A DNA stretch of 64,000 nucleotides from Phocoena phocoena (lineage: Eukaryota; Chordata; Mammalia; Artiodactyla; Phocoenidae): positions 46,145,124-46,209,123 of the forward strand of contig NC_089226.1 of assembly GCF_963924675.1 (NCBI RefSeq), given 5' to 3'. Position numbers and translations under genes: made by a program. This document shows positions 1 through 12,538 of this stretch, piece after piece; within the stretch, counting starts at the first letter, position 1; every line of letters starts with the position of its first letter. The notes beneath the pieces were generated by a model. The model saw only the letters and a list, made by a program, of their open reading frames with translations, searched no databases and was not told the DNA's origin.

Positions 1-1429
1 ATGTACACTCCAACAAGTTAAATCAATCATTTCAATTTACTACTCAGAAGCTGTGATGTGGAGTTAAAATACACTACATTGCTCACATACACACAACAGG
101 TTTTTCCTCTTAAGTCTACTATTGTTTGAAGAATAAAACAGACTCAGAGAATTCAGTTTCAACCCACATATGGCACTTAATATGAGAAAACAAAATAACT
201 AATATTATGTTCCTACTTTAAGAAAGCTCATCTCATATACAAAAATCTGAAATTGGAACAGCAACAGATGAAGAAATTTGTGGAAGATTATTTTGTTTGC
301 TTCATGAACACATCATATATCTTCCAAATAATTTTCAATTGGATTCCTTTAAATAGTGAATTTTCCCAGTATGTCAAAAATATTATTTTTGATTCTGGTA
401 AATATTTTACCGTACATTTATTTCATACAGAATGGAACACTGGTGCTTAGCTTTGTTCTCAATAACCTAAGGAAAGCTGCTGAAGCAAGGCAGCAGTTAT
501 GGGTAATCAAGTGTGATTGTAAGTCCCCAGATGATTATTGTGTACTTTTTTCCAGTGTGTCCTAAATACAAATTGGAAACATTTGGATTCAAACTTACAG
601 TAACAACTCCAATAGAATCAGATTTCTCCTTAAACTTGGAGAGGCTGGAACTGCTTTTGCTTTAAAATCCAAACTAAGGAAGGTCATGCTCCAAGCTGTC
701 TTCAATTGCTAAGAAACCAAGAATCACCTTCAGACTGTTTCTAAAAGAAATGTTAATTAGGATGAATTTCCCTCTCAAAATGAACTGGTAATAGCAATGC
801 TAGTAGAACTTTAAAATACTTGTAAAAAGAGCAGATTTTAGCTCCATTGGATCTAAACTGTTTGCAGTTCCAAAGGAACTGGCACGTTTATACTTTACAA
901 ATTAACAATAGGCAAAAACCAAATTTAAGATCAAAATGGTGTTTTATATAAATTCAAGAAAAAACTTAGCAATTTTCTTAAAATCATGGCATTGCTATGG
1001 ACAAAAATTATTTACATTAAACAAAATTATAACCACAATACTGAACCAATCTATTTTTTAAAGACCTCACGATTGGCAAGTATTTTCATTTTTTCCCCTC
1101 CTATAATGGTTGGGAAAAGGATGAAAACAAATGTTTTCAATTATATAGAATCTTTGAATCAACATTAATTTATTTTCAAATGCACATTGGTATCTGTCAT
1201 TAAAATAATATGGCAATTGGTTTTCATATTGAACAAAATGAGCAGCTATTTAGGCTATACATTTTCATAAAGTTATGCTTATTTAATATCAAAGTTCAAA
1301 TGTAAAATAAATAAAACATGCATCTCCGGATGATGGAGCAAAAACAGTATTTTGGATGCTTTTGGAAAGCTATAATTTTTTGATTAACTGAGGACTATAG
1401 CGTATCCTAACTTTAAAATAAAAATCTTC
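1..1429. other. AT-rich non-coding stretch
   Basis: No recognisable repeat family and no convincing exon were seen here. Short open frames around 253-565 are not supported by splice sites, codon pattern or any recognised protein similarity. The sequence looks like ordinary mammalian intergenic or intronic DNA. Confidence 0.6.
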
Positions 1430-1643
1430 GGGCTTCCCTGGTGGCACAGTGGTTGAGAGTCCGCCTGCCGATGCAGGGGACACGGGTTCGTGCCCCGGTC
1501 CGGGAAGATCCCACATGCCGCGGAGCGGCTGGGCCCGTGAGCCATGGCCGCTAAGCCTGCACGTCCGGAGCTTGTGCTCCGCAATGGGAGAGGCCGCAAC
1601 AGTGAGAGGCCCGCGTACCACAAAAATAAATCAATAAATAAAT
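1430..1643 (+). mobile_element. Short CHR-type tRNA-Glu SINE, copy 1
   Basis: This is the first of twelve copies of one short SINE subfamily. It opens with GGGCTTCCCTGGTGGCACAG, carries a degenerate tRNA-like B box (GGTTCGTGCC), then a GC-rich body, and ends in an A-rich tail. The tail here is AT-mixed rather than pure A, which suggests an older copy than most. It is flanked by an imperfect TSD (TAAAAATCTTC at 1419-1429, TAAAAATTTC at 1644-1653). CHR SINEs are transcribed by RNA polymerase III and mobilised by L1 enzymes. Open frames through the body on both strands are not genes. Confidence 0.93.
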
Positions 1644-1811
1644 TAAAAATTTCATTTAAAAACTACAGTTTACTTCATTCATCTCAAAGATTATGAACTT
1701 AATTTGTGTTACGTATGACTGAAATTGGGCAAGTTAACATATTGGAATCTTCCTGGACTATCAATGGTACTAGAAAAATGAAATACTGGAACTAAAGTAA
1801 CCTGAGAGAAT

Positions 1812-1900
1812 TATATTTTACAGATTAAGAAACCAAGGCCCAGGGAGATTAAATGATTTGCCCCCAAACAGAGTTTGGTCGAAGACATCCTCACACAACA
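1812..1900 (-). repeat. MIR fragment
   Basis: The stretch reading as 'TTTTACAGATTAAGAAACC' followed by a 'cagggagattaaatgatttg' variant matches the reverse complement of the MIR core (fraction 'tttacagatgaggaaactgaggc'). It is a short, diverged, ancient tRNA-derived SINE remnant. Confidence 0.6.
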
Positions 1901-2904
1901 ATAAAATCACTTTACACCCCAATCAACTAACTCTCTGTGCCTGCTGGGGGCTCACTGTGGAGAAGAAATACTACAGGGAAGAAGAGGGGTCTTGGGGTGT
2001 AGGAGAGAAATCACAAATCACCTGAATGAAGGGAGAGAGCGAAATCCTTCCAACTGACATTATGCAAAGACTTTACAAGGGACGGAAGAGCATGGATAGT
2101 TTTAAAGGAACCAATTTCCTTTTCCTCTTTTCTGCATGTCCTCCCATCGAAACATGTGGCCTGACTTTGGTCAGGACTCCATGCTAGCTTCTCTCAGGCA
2201 CCTCCCTCTTCACAACAGTTATTTTTTACATCAGTCTCTCCAAAATTTCCTGGACAATCATAAGGCCAACCCTTGGTATTAATGTGCCACTTTTAGCAAT
2301 TTAAATTCCAAAAGCACCTCAATCCCAGACATGAGTACAAAAAACAGGACTGAAACGAAGCTTTATTGTGTTTTCTATTATACACTACATAAGAAATTGG
2401 ACTTCTGAAAGAAATTCATGAGATCACTTCTTCCTTATCTGTCTCTCAGTAGCAAACTGTATTAGTAGTTACTTTCAGACACATTTCACACTTTCTCACC
2501 TCACTCATTTTGGTCACCCATACGCAATCCCCTCTTTAACCACCCTCTCTTTTCAAGAGAATTCCTACCAAGTCCATCAGGGATGGCAATTTCTCCCACA
2601 ATTAGATGGGTCTGTTTCTTTCTCAAACTTCCTTTGCTCTTTGTATATTTTTGGCAGTTTTTAATTGGCTCTGGCTAATGTGTTAGTAATATCCATAGTT
2701 ATCTAATCCACTCTTCCAAATACAGGGTTTCTTATGGCATTTTGTGTGTCCGTGTCCCAGAAATCAAAGGCAGTTTTATAGAGTTTACTTCTTCTAACAA
2801 TGAGGCTGGGAAATATTCTGCATCTTGTTATCAGAGCATTTACTGTGTAATTAAGGTATCTAGAAATATAAACTAACAGACCGTATTAGTCAGGAAAGGA
2901 TAGG
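1901..2904. other. Non-coding stretch, no recognised feature
   Basis: About 1 kb with pyrimidine-rich patches (2100-2300, 2500-2640). A donor-like site on the minus strand near 2497 has no pyrimidine tract for a matching acceptor. Nothing supportable was found. Confidence 0.5.
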
Positions 2905-3076
2905 TCAGTGTTTCTCAAAGTGTGGGCCACTTGGAACACCATCAGCATCAGATGATAATAACTTGTTAGAAATAAAAATACTGGTTGCCATCCCAGGTCT
3001 ACTGAATTCAGAAACTCCAAGAGTGGGGCCCAACCTGTACAATCTGCGTTTTAACAAAATCCCCATGTGATTCCAA
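2905..3076 (+). repeat. MER5A-type hAT-Charlie fossil
   Basis: Begins CAGTGTTTCTCAAAGTGTGG, runs through a 'ctactgaattcagaaactcc' block and the 'ggggcccaa...atctgcgttttaacaa' block, in the order of the MER5A non-autonomous hAT element, here on the plus strand. The 3' terminal inverted repeat is eroded. Confidence 0.75.
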
Positions 3077-3079
3077 TAA

Positions 3080-3430
3080 AATTCCAATGGTTTCAACAAT
3101 AAAAGTTTATTTCTTGCTCATGCTAACTGTCAAACAAGGGTTGGCTATGGCTCAACTACATGTCATCTTTATTTCGGACCTTAGTGTGATGGAGAAGTGT
3201 CTATTCAGATCTGCTGATTGTCAAAGCAGGGAAAAAAAAGAGAATACAGGACACTGTGTTCTGGCTCCAAAGCTTCTGCTCTAAAGTAAGCATAAGCCAT
3301 TTCCACTCATATTTCATTAGCCAAAGCAAATCGAAGGCCAGGCATGATGTTAATAGGGCAGGGAATATAACGCTTCCCCAGAGAGAGGCAGCAAAGGCTT
3401 TTGAACAATAACGTAGCCTACTATAACACG
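3080..3430. repeat. Ancient dispersed repeat, copy A
   Basis: The opening 'gtttatttcttgctcatgct' pattern and following order resemble the region at 20890-21215, so these look like two members of one old family, LTR- or DNA-transposon-like. I do not recall its exact name. The minus-strand open frame at 3201-3434 lies in this repeat and is not counted as a gene. Confidence 0.45.
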
Positions 3431-3656
3431 CCAAGCATATTTTTGTTGAAGATCAATTGTATGTGTTTATAATATTTAAGGAAATTCAAGGCATAATTCC
3501 CCTTTTCCTCCCCAATCCTACAATCATTTAGTCTTTTACACAATAACGTCAATATTTGACTTTAAGTATGATAATTCTTAAAATCTGTTACTGATTTTAG
3601 AAATAAGCTTGTCTACAACATATTAATTAGTATTTTATGTACATGCATAATAAACA

Positions 3657-3687
<31 letters not shown>

Positions 3688-4284
3688 ACTCTGAGCTCCA
3701 TTTTTTTTTTTCTCATTACTAAAGCATTCAGGAATTTCACATTGTTCAGCTATGTATTCCAAGTGCCTATATCAGTGCATAGCATATAGGTCAATCAATA
3801 AATATATGTTGAAAGAAAGAAATTTTTATCTGTGTAGTAACTGAAAACACTGTATTTTTGAGTAATTATATTTCTAATTGGGTACCATTTTCTTGGATTC
3901 ATTTTTTTAACAGCAATTCTAATAAGCTTTTAAAAAATATTTAGTTTCTAAAAAATGTGTTTATTTTAAACTCAGCTACCCATTACTTATTAACTCCCAG
4001 TGTTCATCCTTAATATAAATTTGTATTAGTTTTTTCCCTGATAATTTGGTATGAATTTACACTTAGACATAAATGTGCATAAATAGGAGTCTAAAAAGGG
4101 GTCTCTAATCTTTCTGAATGAGGAGCTATTTTTTTAACACCCCAAATGAAATATAACGGTGACTGTAATATAAAACTATCAAGTCCAAAAGGCAGGAATG
4201 GGAATGCAGCTATAGGCATGTTTACACTGAACTAGGAGTTGTAACTGAATAAAAGAGTGAGACCATAAAGTTTGTAGGTTGGGG
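3431..4284. other. Non-coding stretch with a (TG)n tract
   Basis: AT-rich sequence with no exon signal. It contains the (TG)n microsatellite listed separately, a T10 run near 3701, and otherwise nothing recognisable. Confidence 0.5.
3657..3687 (+). repeat. (TG)n microsatellite
   Basis: About 15 TG units with one early C interruption. A likely polymorphic marker. Confidence 0.95.
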
Positions 4285-5040
4285 CATTATTCACATTCAT
4301 TCACGCAGTTAAATATTTCACAAATATATACTATGAGTCTACTATGTACTAGACAGTTTGCAAAGGACTGGGGATAGCCAGCGTCCGTGTTCTCCAAGAG
4401 TTCACAATCCAGCGGTGTATACATGTTAAATGAAAAGTGCATCTACATTACAGGAAATACCTTAATATAAAGCACACAGTGCTAAAGGAGCACAAAGGAG
4501 AGGTGTCTAACCCTGGCTTGGTCATGGAAGACTACCCAGGAAAAAAAGAGATATTTAAGGTGGTACATAAAGGAAGAAGTGGAGGAAGAACGCAGAGAAG
4601 GACAATATATATAAGACTTAAAAAAGAGAGCACATTGGGTATTCTGGGAACTGAAGAGGTTTAATGTGAGTGGCACATGGAAAGGAGGAAACAGTGTAGA
4701 GAAAGACTGGCATAGGCCAAACCATGTCAAAAATGAGTTTGGGGCTTCCCTGGTGGCGCAGTAGTTGAGAGTCCGCCTGCCGATGCAGGGGACACGGGTT
4801 CGTGCCCCGGTCCGGGAGGATCCCGCATGCCGCGGAGCGGCTGAGCCCATGAGCCATGGCCGCTGAGCCTGCGCATGCGGAGCCTGTGCTCCGCAATGGG
4901 AGAGGCCACAGTAGTGAGAGGCCCGCGTACCGTAAAAAAAAAAAAAAAAAAAAAAATGAGTTTGAACTTTAGCTATAAGGCAAAAGGCCCCACGCCCCAC
5001 AAGAATGACATGACCAGATCTGTGTTTAACAAAGATATTC
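4285..5040 (-). repeat. L2-like ancient repeat split by a SINE
   Basis: The left part matches the reverse complement of the L2 3' end (the 'attcattc...aaatattt...tactatgtactagacag...ctggggata' series). The sequence continues through old-repeat text, is interrupted by the short SINE at 4741-4953, and resumes with 'gacatgaccagatctgtgtt', which belongs to the same old family. The family call is from memory of consensus order, and the downstream part could belong to another ancient element. Confidence 0.55.
4741..4953 (+). mobile_element. Short CHR-type SINE, copy 2
   Basis: Full-length copy with an uninterrupted A-tail of about 22 bases and a perfect TSD (AAATGAGTTT at 4731-4740 and 4954-4963). 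The pure tail and perfect TSD point to a recent insertion, here into the older L2-like repeat. Confidence 0.96.
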
Positions 5041-6560
5041 TAAGTGTCGCTTTCATGACCTAGTACTGAATTCCACCTCATTGTTTATTTTTAAACTATA
5101 ATCTCACTTAGCAGTATCTGTTTAAACTTTTTAAACATCAACTTACAAACTGAATTCTGTTGAAAGCAACCAATATTAAAGCCATCTAAAAACTTATATT
5201 GCTCTTTATTTTAATAGATTAAACTATACATCAACTTTAAGACATTTTAATATATTCTGATAGATTAAAAAATTGGTTTAAAAATAATTTTTCAAAACCA
5301 TGACTAAATGAAGACATAAAGTATTAAACTTTAAGACACTATAAAATTCAGGTAATCAATACTAGCTGTTGTAATAAAAAAAGCCCCTCAAAACCCCTCG
5401 ATTTCTCACTTTGCAATCAGGAATTCATCTACACTATCTCTGCCACAGAGAATAACCTCATTTTCAGCAACCATAGTGTAGTTCTAGATATTGCTCTGTG
5501 TGTGTACAATTAATAAAGTCACATAATTTATTTACTGTGGGAACAGAGAAGGATGGTAGAAACGAAGACTGCCAACAAGGCACTTTGGATGGAATAGTTA
5601 CATACCTTTGTGTAATTAACACCATATCCAATTCTCTCCTTACTGTGCTAATTCCTTCCCATCCCATTGCTGATGCTGAACCAATGGAAAGCTGCAGACA
5701 GTCTGAGTTTTTCTGCCATCATCTGTAGTCTCTTCAAACTTCTCTCCCAGGTTCCAGGAAAACTGTTTTGTTTTCAAAGTGCTCTCAGTTTTTATGGCGA
5801 GGTCCCTTCTATGAGGATCTCATGGGAAATCTTAAGTTTGATGACCCTTAACAGCCTTGTCACTCCACTTTTGAGGATCTTTTTTTGGAAGAGTTGGGCA
5901 GGGGAGGGAAGATTAGGGGACTGGTTACAGGAATAACCTGATATTTTTTGAGAAACTTTAGAAAGGTATTCTACTTTCCCTCAAGCTTTATTAGAAGTGA
6001 AATTCTACCAGGGTAGAAAATGAGAATAAAAAGGTTTTAATTCATCAAACTATTTGGAAAAATGAAGTCTTTTGAATATACACATAAAATGTAACAACGG
6101 ATTTACATGCAAACAGTCATGCTTATCTTAAAGACAAAAACAAAATCCTATCTGACCAGCCTAAATGAGGAATAGGGAGGAATGAAAGGTCATCCAAAAC
6201 TATAAGGCCCATATTCTTTCAAGGACATCCATTGCAAAATAGAATCAGTAAACAAAAACAAAGCCATCTGGAAGGTATTTCTTCGATATCGATCATGTGG
6301 CATTGATAATTTCAAAATGCGAGAGAAAGAAAACACAGCTACTCCTACTTGAGCAATGTTTCATTTACTGTATCAGAGCCAACAATGTTAATGACTTAGA
6401 ACAGTCTTAAGGTTATCATGAATTTCAACAGAGATGATCTATCATCCACAAATAGGTCAGTAGATATATATGGCCTGATATACTGAGAGGTTAATTCTTT
6501 TCCTTCTAGTTAGTGTTCTCCCATTTTAGACTCCACAGTTGATCACGGTAAGACAGTCTG
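5041..6560. other. Unique stretch with a weak exon candidate
   Basis: Mostly unique AT-rich sequence. A minus-strand segment at 5606-5675 has a good donor (AAG followed by GTATGT) and an acceptor-like site after 'cattggttcag', with one open frame. It is treated under findings. No repeat family was recognised in the rest. Confidence 0.45.
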
Positions 6561-6561
6561 A

Positions 6562-6700
6562 GAATTTAATTTTTAATTCTGGCTCTTTCACTAAATAGTT
6601 ACAAGACCTTAAAAAGAAACTTACGTTTATGATCCTTAGTTTCTTCAAATATAAAGTGAAAAGATGGAACTGAATGATCCTTAGGATTCCTCACAACTTA
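6562..6700 (+). repeat. MIR fragment
   Basis: Follows the MIR order on the plus strand: 'ctggctctttcact', 'agttacaagacctt', 'ccttagtttcttcaaatataaagtg'. Strongly diverged. Confidence 0.6.
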
Positions 6701-7194
6701 AAAATTCTGATACAAAATAATTATACATTTTTATGATTTGCTCAAACTTGAGACAGTCACAATCTGCTTCTAGGTGTCAAATTTAAATAAATTGAATCAA
6801 TACTAAATTTATATAAGATGGATTGAAACTTTGAATTCTAGGGATCACTGAAGATATAGCTTTGTATGTTCTGAGTAGAAAAAAAATTATATAATTAACG
6901 TTCTACCCAAAGTAAAATAACTTCTAATACAAGTGAACAAACTAAATACTCAAATGTTCAAAATTATATTTTTACCTCCAGGTGGTTTATCTACTTTTAA
7001 ATCTGTCTGTAACATGTATATGTGAAAATTATCTGAGTTCTGTTGGATTAAGTACAGCAAATAACAGTTCTGTTGAATTAAGAATAGAGTATATTGTTTA
7101 TATACATCTATATTTGTTACAAGCTGACTTCCTGCAACATGCTCTTGCTTTACCTGTTTTGAAAGGTAGAACATACTCGTGTAATACTTCATAG

Positions 7195-7266
7195 GAAAAT
7201 ATCTTAGAATATTTAATGTATATATGACCTAATATTTAACAAGAAAATATCTTAGAACATTTAATG
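7195..7266 (+). repeat. 48-bp tandem duplication
   Basis: A 24-nt unit starting GAAAATATCTTAGAA recurs at 7243 with one mismatch, giving a 48-bp period that includes an AT-rich spacer. It lies just upstream of SINE copy 3 and is probably a replication-slippage duplication. Confidence 0.8.
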
Positions 7267-7312
7267 AGCCTACATTAGAAATGTTTAAAAATATATTAAG
7301 GATAGTAGCAAG

Positions 7313-7527
7313 GGCTTCCCTGGTGGCGCAGTGGTTGAGAGTCTGCCTGCCGATGCAGGGGACGCGGGTTCGTGCCCCGGTCCGGGAAGATCCCACATGC
7401 CGCGGAGCGGCTGGGCCCGTGAGCCATAGCCGCTGAGCCTGCGCGTCCGGAGCCTGTGCTCCGCAACGGGAGAGGCCACAACAGTGAAAGGCCCACGTAC
7501 CGCAAAAAAGAAAAAAAAAAAAAAAAA
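7313..7527 (+). mobile_element. Short CHR-type SINE, copy 3
   Basis: Full-length body with one G in its A-tail. TSD GATAGTAGCAAG (7301-7312) against GATAGTAGCGAG (7528-7539), one mismatch in 12. The minus-strand open frames that start in the (CA)-rich flank at 7540-7566 are SINE antisense and are not genes. Confidence 0.95.
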
Positions 7528-7539
7528 GATAGTAGCGAG

Positions 7540-9394
7540 ATCACATACACACCCACATACACACATATTTAGGATTGTATATGTTATTTTTCAAAGATGA
7601 GCAAAACTGGTGTACGGTCACATCTAAGTAGTTCTAATTACATATCAATTCTCTCCTTAAATACCATCCTAGCTAATGTCCATCTCTTGTAATTTTATAT
7701 TTTCCTTTGTATATGTAAACTGAAATGCTGCTGAGTCAAAAGCAATAATATTATTTAAAAATGAAGAAAATAATCTTCAGTGCTACATAATTAGGGGCCC
7801 TGTGGAGGCTGGCAGTAGAGAAAAGTGGGAGGAAAACTTTAAAATCCAAACTATCTTGGTTTTTCTCACTGAGACGCTAACTTGATGAAAAATGTATTCT
7901 GTCTTCCAACAAGTTTGTACGTGTGGGTTATATTTTAGGTTTTCAGTATCCTGCCAGACAAACTCTTAATATACAGAGTGATTGTTCTGGCAGCAATGTA
8001 TCAAAACTCAACATTCTTAGAGTTTAGTCCAGTGCCCTTTCCTAGAACATATGGTCACCTAACAGCCAAGTGGTTGATAGGCACCACTCACTATAAGCAT
8101 CAGGTTGACAGCCTATAACGGTTGCTAGCACTTAAATACAGGAATTTACTTTTGACTTCAAGCCATGCCTTGTTCTGCATCTCATTTTTTCAGAAAAAAG
8201 GAAGGGGATTCAAGCTTCAGAGGCAAAATTCCAAAAGGCTAAAGAGGAGGGAGAGTCAAGTGAAAACACAAAAGACAATCATACAGCAGGACAGAAGAAA
8301 ATAACAGTCTCGTATTTAGTTTGAAATAAAATTACCCAATGTAATAGTAACACTTCACATACTTTTTTTTATAGCAGAAAAATTGTAGGGGCCTGAACAT
8401 GGAGACAAGGCCTTCTCAAATATCCATTCATTTAAATAAAACAAAAAATGAAGGAGAGGTTAAAGATGATTTTCTCTAGAAATACAACAGATGCTTCTTA
8501 GAATTCCTTAAGGGAAAAAAAGATTTCTTTAGAAACCAGTGCACTTACAAATCATATTTTATGGAAGTCTTGTCTAGCCTTCTCTAATATGAGGACATAG
8601 AGTTGAAAATATGGTATTTCTTTCTCAAGAGTTCATTCACTCCTGCTACTAATTCTACGCTTGAGTCAGTACAGAATATCTGCCACAAGACAAGATACTT
8701 GGGCCTTTCTGAAAAAGTAAGTCAGAAGGTAGGAAGGTACTCGTGGAACCTGAGAAGGACATGTACCGGGTAGAGCATTAGGGAGCTAATAAGTGGAGAA
8801 GTGTAGACAGGGAGGACAGCTTTGAGGGAAGTGAGCAGAGATTGTTAAAAGTCACATTTGTGAAGAAATTTCAAATGAGGCTGGATTTCGCCCTGAAGGC
8901 TGCAGCATTGACTCACAAATTCACAATTACCATTTTCGCTTTGCCTACCAGGAAAGGGAGTAGCTGACAGAATAGTGGGAGTTGAGCCCTGAGGGAATGT
9001 GGGAAAGAAACAGACATTGAGAAGGGTTTCATTTTTAGTGTTCAGCAGCTTTCAGACTTGAAAGTTCTGTTGACATTTCTAGCTTGGGAGGGGAAGGCTT
9101 CCTGAATTACTGCCACACCCATTCCACCCACTCTAAAGACTGGTCTAGAGACCTATATTCCCCCAAACAGTACAAAATACATTTCATAAATCTCATATCT
9201 GGTATCCTTGTTTAAAAATACTCAAGTTTCATTTACTTTGGCTAGTACACTTGAGACCAACTCTATCTACATCATTAGCACAGAACTTGAATGCCCAAAG
9301 TAAAACAACACTTACCAAACAAAGTCTGGGGGGAAAACACAGATAAATAATAAGGAGGGACCTGAATAAACTAAAAGCAAGTTAGCTAATATGC
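7540..9394. other. Unique AT-rich stretch
   Basis: About 1.85 kb with a short CA-rich patch at its left edge. The open frame at 8122-8304 has no supporting signal. Nothing repeat-like or exon-like was convincing. Confidence 0.5.
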
Positions 9395-9395
9395 C

Positions 9396-9510
9396 TGATC
9401 CTCAGTTTCTTCCTCTGTAAGACAGGGGGGAAAATAATTAAAATGAGGTAACATACAATCATCTATCAAGAGCAATGCCTGGAACAACACAGGTATTCAG
9501 TACATGCTAA
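9396..9510 (+). repeat. MIR fragment
   Basis: Carries 'cctcagtttcttcctctgtaa' in parts, a G-run, and the 3' 'agcaatgcctggaacaacacag...attcagtacatgcta' series of MIR on the plus strand. Confidence 0.7.
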
Positions 9511-9889
9511 GTTCCTTTCTCCCCTTCCCTTGGGTCTTGTTTTCTACAAGTTACGGTTTTCTCCTTCCTCTCCCCTTGGTGTTGGAACTTTTTTCTGAAT
9601 CTACAATCTCAGCCTTTAAAAATCTATGTGCAGATTCCAAGTGATGATTTCCACTTTGTGAACAATATCATATATTTGTTCTATTTTTCTTTATAACCAT
9701 AGTCCGTTAGAAGAACTGAAGACTGGTAGAACCACAAATATCAACGGACGAGCAAATGAGAAGATCTAAAATGACAATTAAAATAAACAGCAAGGAATAA
9801 AGGGTACTAGGAGAGGACAGTAGCCTTGAAGTCAACTACTGTCAAAAAGATTAAAAAGACCGCTAAGAACGTGGGTAGGTAATAACAAC

Positions 9890-10072
9890 ATTTGTATGGT
9901 GTTTTATTTGGTCACCACAACATCCATTTTACAGATAAAAAGACTGAGGTTTAGGAAGAAAAGTGTCTTGTCCAGGATTGTTCAGCTAATAAATTATTAG
10001 AGAAGGAACCAGAATTAGAATCTAAGACTTCTGCCTCTAAATCCTATATTCTTTCTACTATAGACTTAGTGA
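9890..10072 (-). repeat. MIR, reverse orientation
   Basis: 'CATTTTACAGATAAAAAGAC' then 'tgaggtttaggaagaaaagtg' and 'cagctaataaatt' follow the MIR reverse complement, ending in a degraded 'ctttctactatag' tRNA-related end. Confidence 0.7.
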
Positions 10073-10491
10073 AGAAGAACTCAGAATGTAAGAAGCCAAA
10101 AGCTTTGGATGGAACAAATGGAAACATGGAGATAAAATTAATAAATTTGAGGTTTTTAATAATAAAAGGATGAAGAAAAGCAGGGTAATAGTCGTACCAG
10201 CTAGAAAGGTCCAACTTCAGAAATGAGACGATCTAGGGCTAATGAAAAGTTTAAGGGCTTAAATTCTTTGAAAGCAAAGGTAGTTTTTGGTTCATGCCCT
10301 GAGAAATAAAAAGGACTTTCCAAGAGTTCTACGTTCCAAAATAGCACACTGTAAAATCCTAAATAGAGACCTCAACATCATAACAATCGGAAATAAAATG
10401 ATGGTTCCAGAACCAATCTGATCAGTCAGAATCATCACAGTGCTCGGACCAGATCTATAGAGATCATCTCCAGTCTTGTATCTGCTACAGT

Positions 10492-10809
10492 AACACTGTC
10501 CAACAGAAATATAATCCAAGCTGTGTATATAAAATGTTAAATTTGCTAGTAGCCATATTTTAAAAGGTAAAAACATGTGATTAATTTTAATAATATATTT
10601 CACTTAACCCAATATATCCAAGGTATTATGTCAACAAATAATCAACATAAAAGAATTATTAATAAGATATTTACATCTTTTCCCATACTAAGTCTTCAAA
10701 ATCTGGGTGTGCTTTATACTTACAGCACCTTAAATTTGGAGTAGCCACATTTCATGTGCTCAATAGCTGTGTTTGGCTGAGGGCTATTATACTGAACAAC
10801 GCAGTTCAA
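10492..10809. repeat. hAT-type DNA transposon fossil
   Basis: Ends show imperfect terminal inverted repeats (ACACTGTCCAACAG near the left; TGAACAACGCAG at the right, whose complement resembles it). The interior has the 'tagtagccatatt' and 'tagccacatttcatgtgctcaat' blocks of a common mammalian non-autonomous hAT family. The minus-strand open frame at 10292-10603 partly overlaps it and is rejected as a gene. Confidence 0.65.
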
Positions 10810-12538
10810 CATAATCACAAAAGCAACTGCAGCCTGCATATAAGTGACTTTCTAAAGATTAAAATTAATAGGGTGGTAATAGGATGTGTGGTACAACTTT
10901 CTCCTCTTCATTGATATTAGAACCATGAAAACCTGGCAGAAATCCACAGTAAGTTAATGTGACCATACTGGAGCTCTAGGGAGTTGATATTGATTAACTG
11001 AACCCAATAAGACTGTGATTACAGACATATTTTTTTTCGCGCTGGTGTATAATTTTCAAGGGGGCTTTTCTTCTAAGGATTATAGTCAAGAAGGAAGCAA
11101 TCATAAATGACCTTTCTAAAAGTAAACTGATAGGTAACCTGATAGAAGAGAAGTATTTTATAACTGAGAATTCACATAAGAGAAAGCGTATTGAGATTTT
11201 TACAGATGTTCCTTCTGGTACATATGATTTGAATCTGAAAAAAATTTAATTTCTCTTAAAAAAAAAAACAAAAACGAAACCAGTGAGAACATCTACAGAA
11301 ATCTGTAGTCTAAGAGTAATGATGGCTGATACTTTCCCAGAAAATGTTATTTCACAGAACATTTTAAATTTGTGGCATTGTGAAGAAGGCTATGTTAATT
11401 TTAATAATAAACAGAAGGGTTTGACAAGTCATGTAAGTCAGAACTAGATGTGAAACTGCTTACGTTTTGGTGAATAAAATAAAAATGCAAAAAGTAATGG
11501 AAAGACTTAGGATACGACAAATCATATGGTGAGTATGAACAGGAGCCTGTCTCTTCACATTCAGAGGCTGTAACTTCTGAATTAGAAGCACTAAAGGGAA
11601 AGTTCTTTTGTTATATGCTGTAGGACTTTACTCAGAAACAGCTTACTGAATTCTACTGATTTGGCTAGTCAAAATGAGAAAAGTATGAGTAATTTTTTAA
11701 ACAATATAATTCTTCCTTAAAACTAGCCATTTTTAAAAGCAAATTATGGAATCTATAATCCTATCAATATAAATATTTAAGCATAAATAGTGATTTTTAA
11801 CATAAAAATCTAAGTAAAATTCTTAGAAACTTAGAAAAACAAAGAATTTAAACTGCTTAAGACTAGGATAGGCCTCTTAACCAGAACTGTCTTTTCAATC
11901 TAGATGCTATCTGAAATCTAGACATCTAAGAGAAAAACCTCAAGCAGCTGGAATCCAGCTTAGATACACAAAATAAATCACTTCTGACTGCAATCCACTC
12001 TGAAAAGCTCTAATAAGGTTTCCACAAGCAACAAATCAAACAAAACAAAGAACATTAACACTAGTAAACTGGGTTTACTAATTGGTCAGCAAGAGAAAAA
12101 ATACAAAAGCAACGATGAGATAGACTAGAACACTGTTAAATCCATGACCATCCATTCAATATCTTTGACCGTTAAGGTCAGAATTTTGTTCCTAATATAC
12201 TTGTGAAATAAAGATATAGAAGGTTTTCTTGTTCTAGTTCAAATTCTTAAATCATTTATTGGAAACTTAAGTTATTTAAAAAGGTTATAGTTGATAGTGT
12301 GTAATGAACATGTAAATATTCATATTCAGACCGTCTTTAAAAAAGAGTAGTTACTCTCCCCTGAAAGTAAACAAGACTTTACTTAGCTATCCTGTATTCC
12401 AGAGCACACTCACAGGAAAATAAGAGTATTGATCCTGACACTTAGTTTCACGCATTATTCTTTGAAATGTATAACATGCACAAAATTTTCTACTTTCATG
12501 AAAAGTTTTTATGTATCACCACCAAAAACAATCATGAA
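10810..12538. other. Unique AT-rich stretch
   Basis: About 1.7 kb with an A-rich run near 11260. No long open frame, splice pair or recognised repeat. Confidence 0.5.

Noticed and set aside
1370..1637. Open frames of 60-100 codons with a recurring proline/glycine/arginine-rich peptide on both strands, at every short SINE (for example 4727-4909, 24298-24535, 28598-28924, 39508-39841, 41287-41606, 62365-62720).
   Set aside because: They coincide exactly with SINE bodies and reproduce the same text at each copy. They are translations of a non-coding retroposon.
10292..10603. A 103-codon minus-strand open frame.
   Set aside because: Overlaps a hAT fossil, has no recognised domain, and lacks any gene context.
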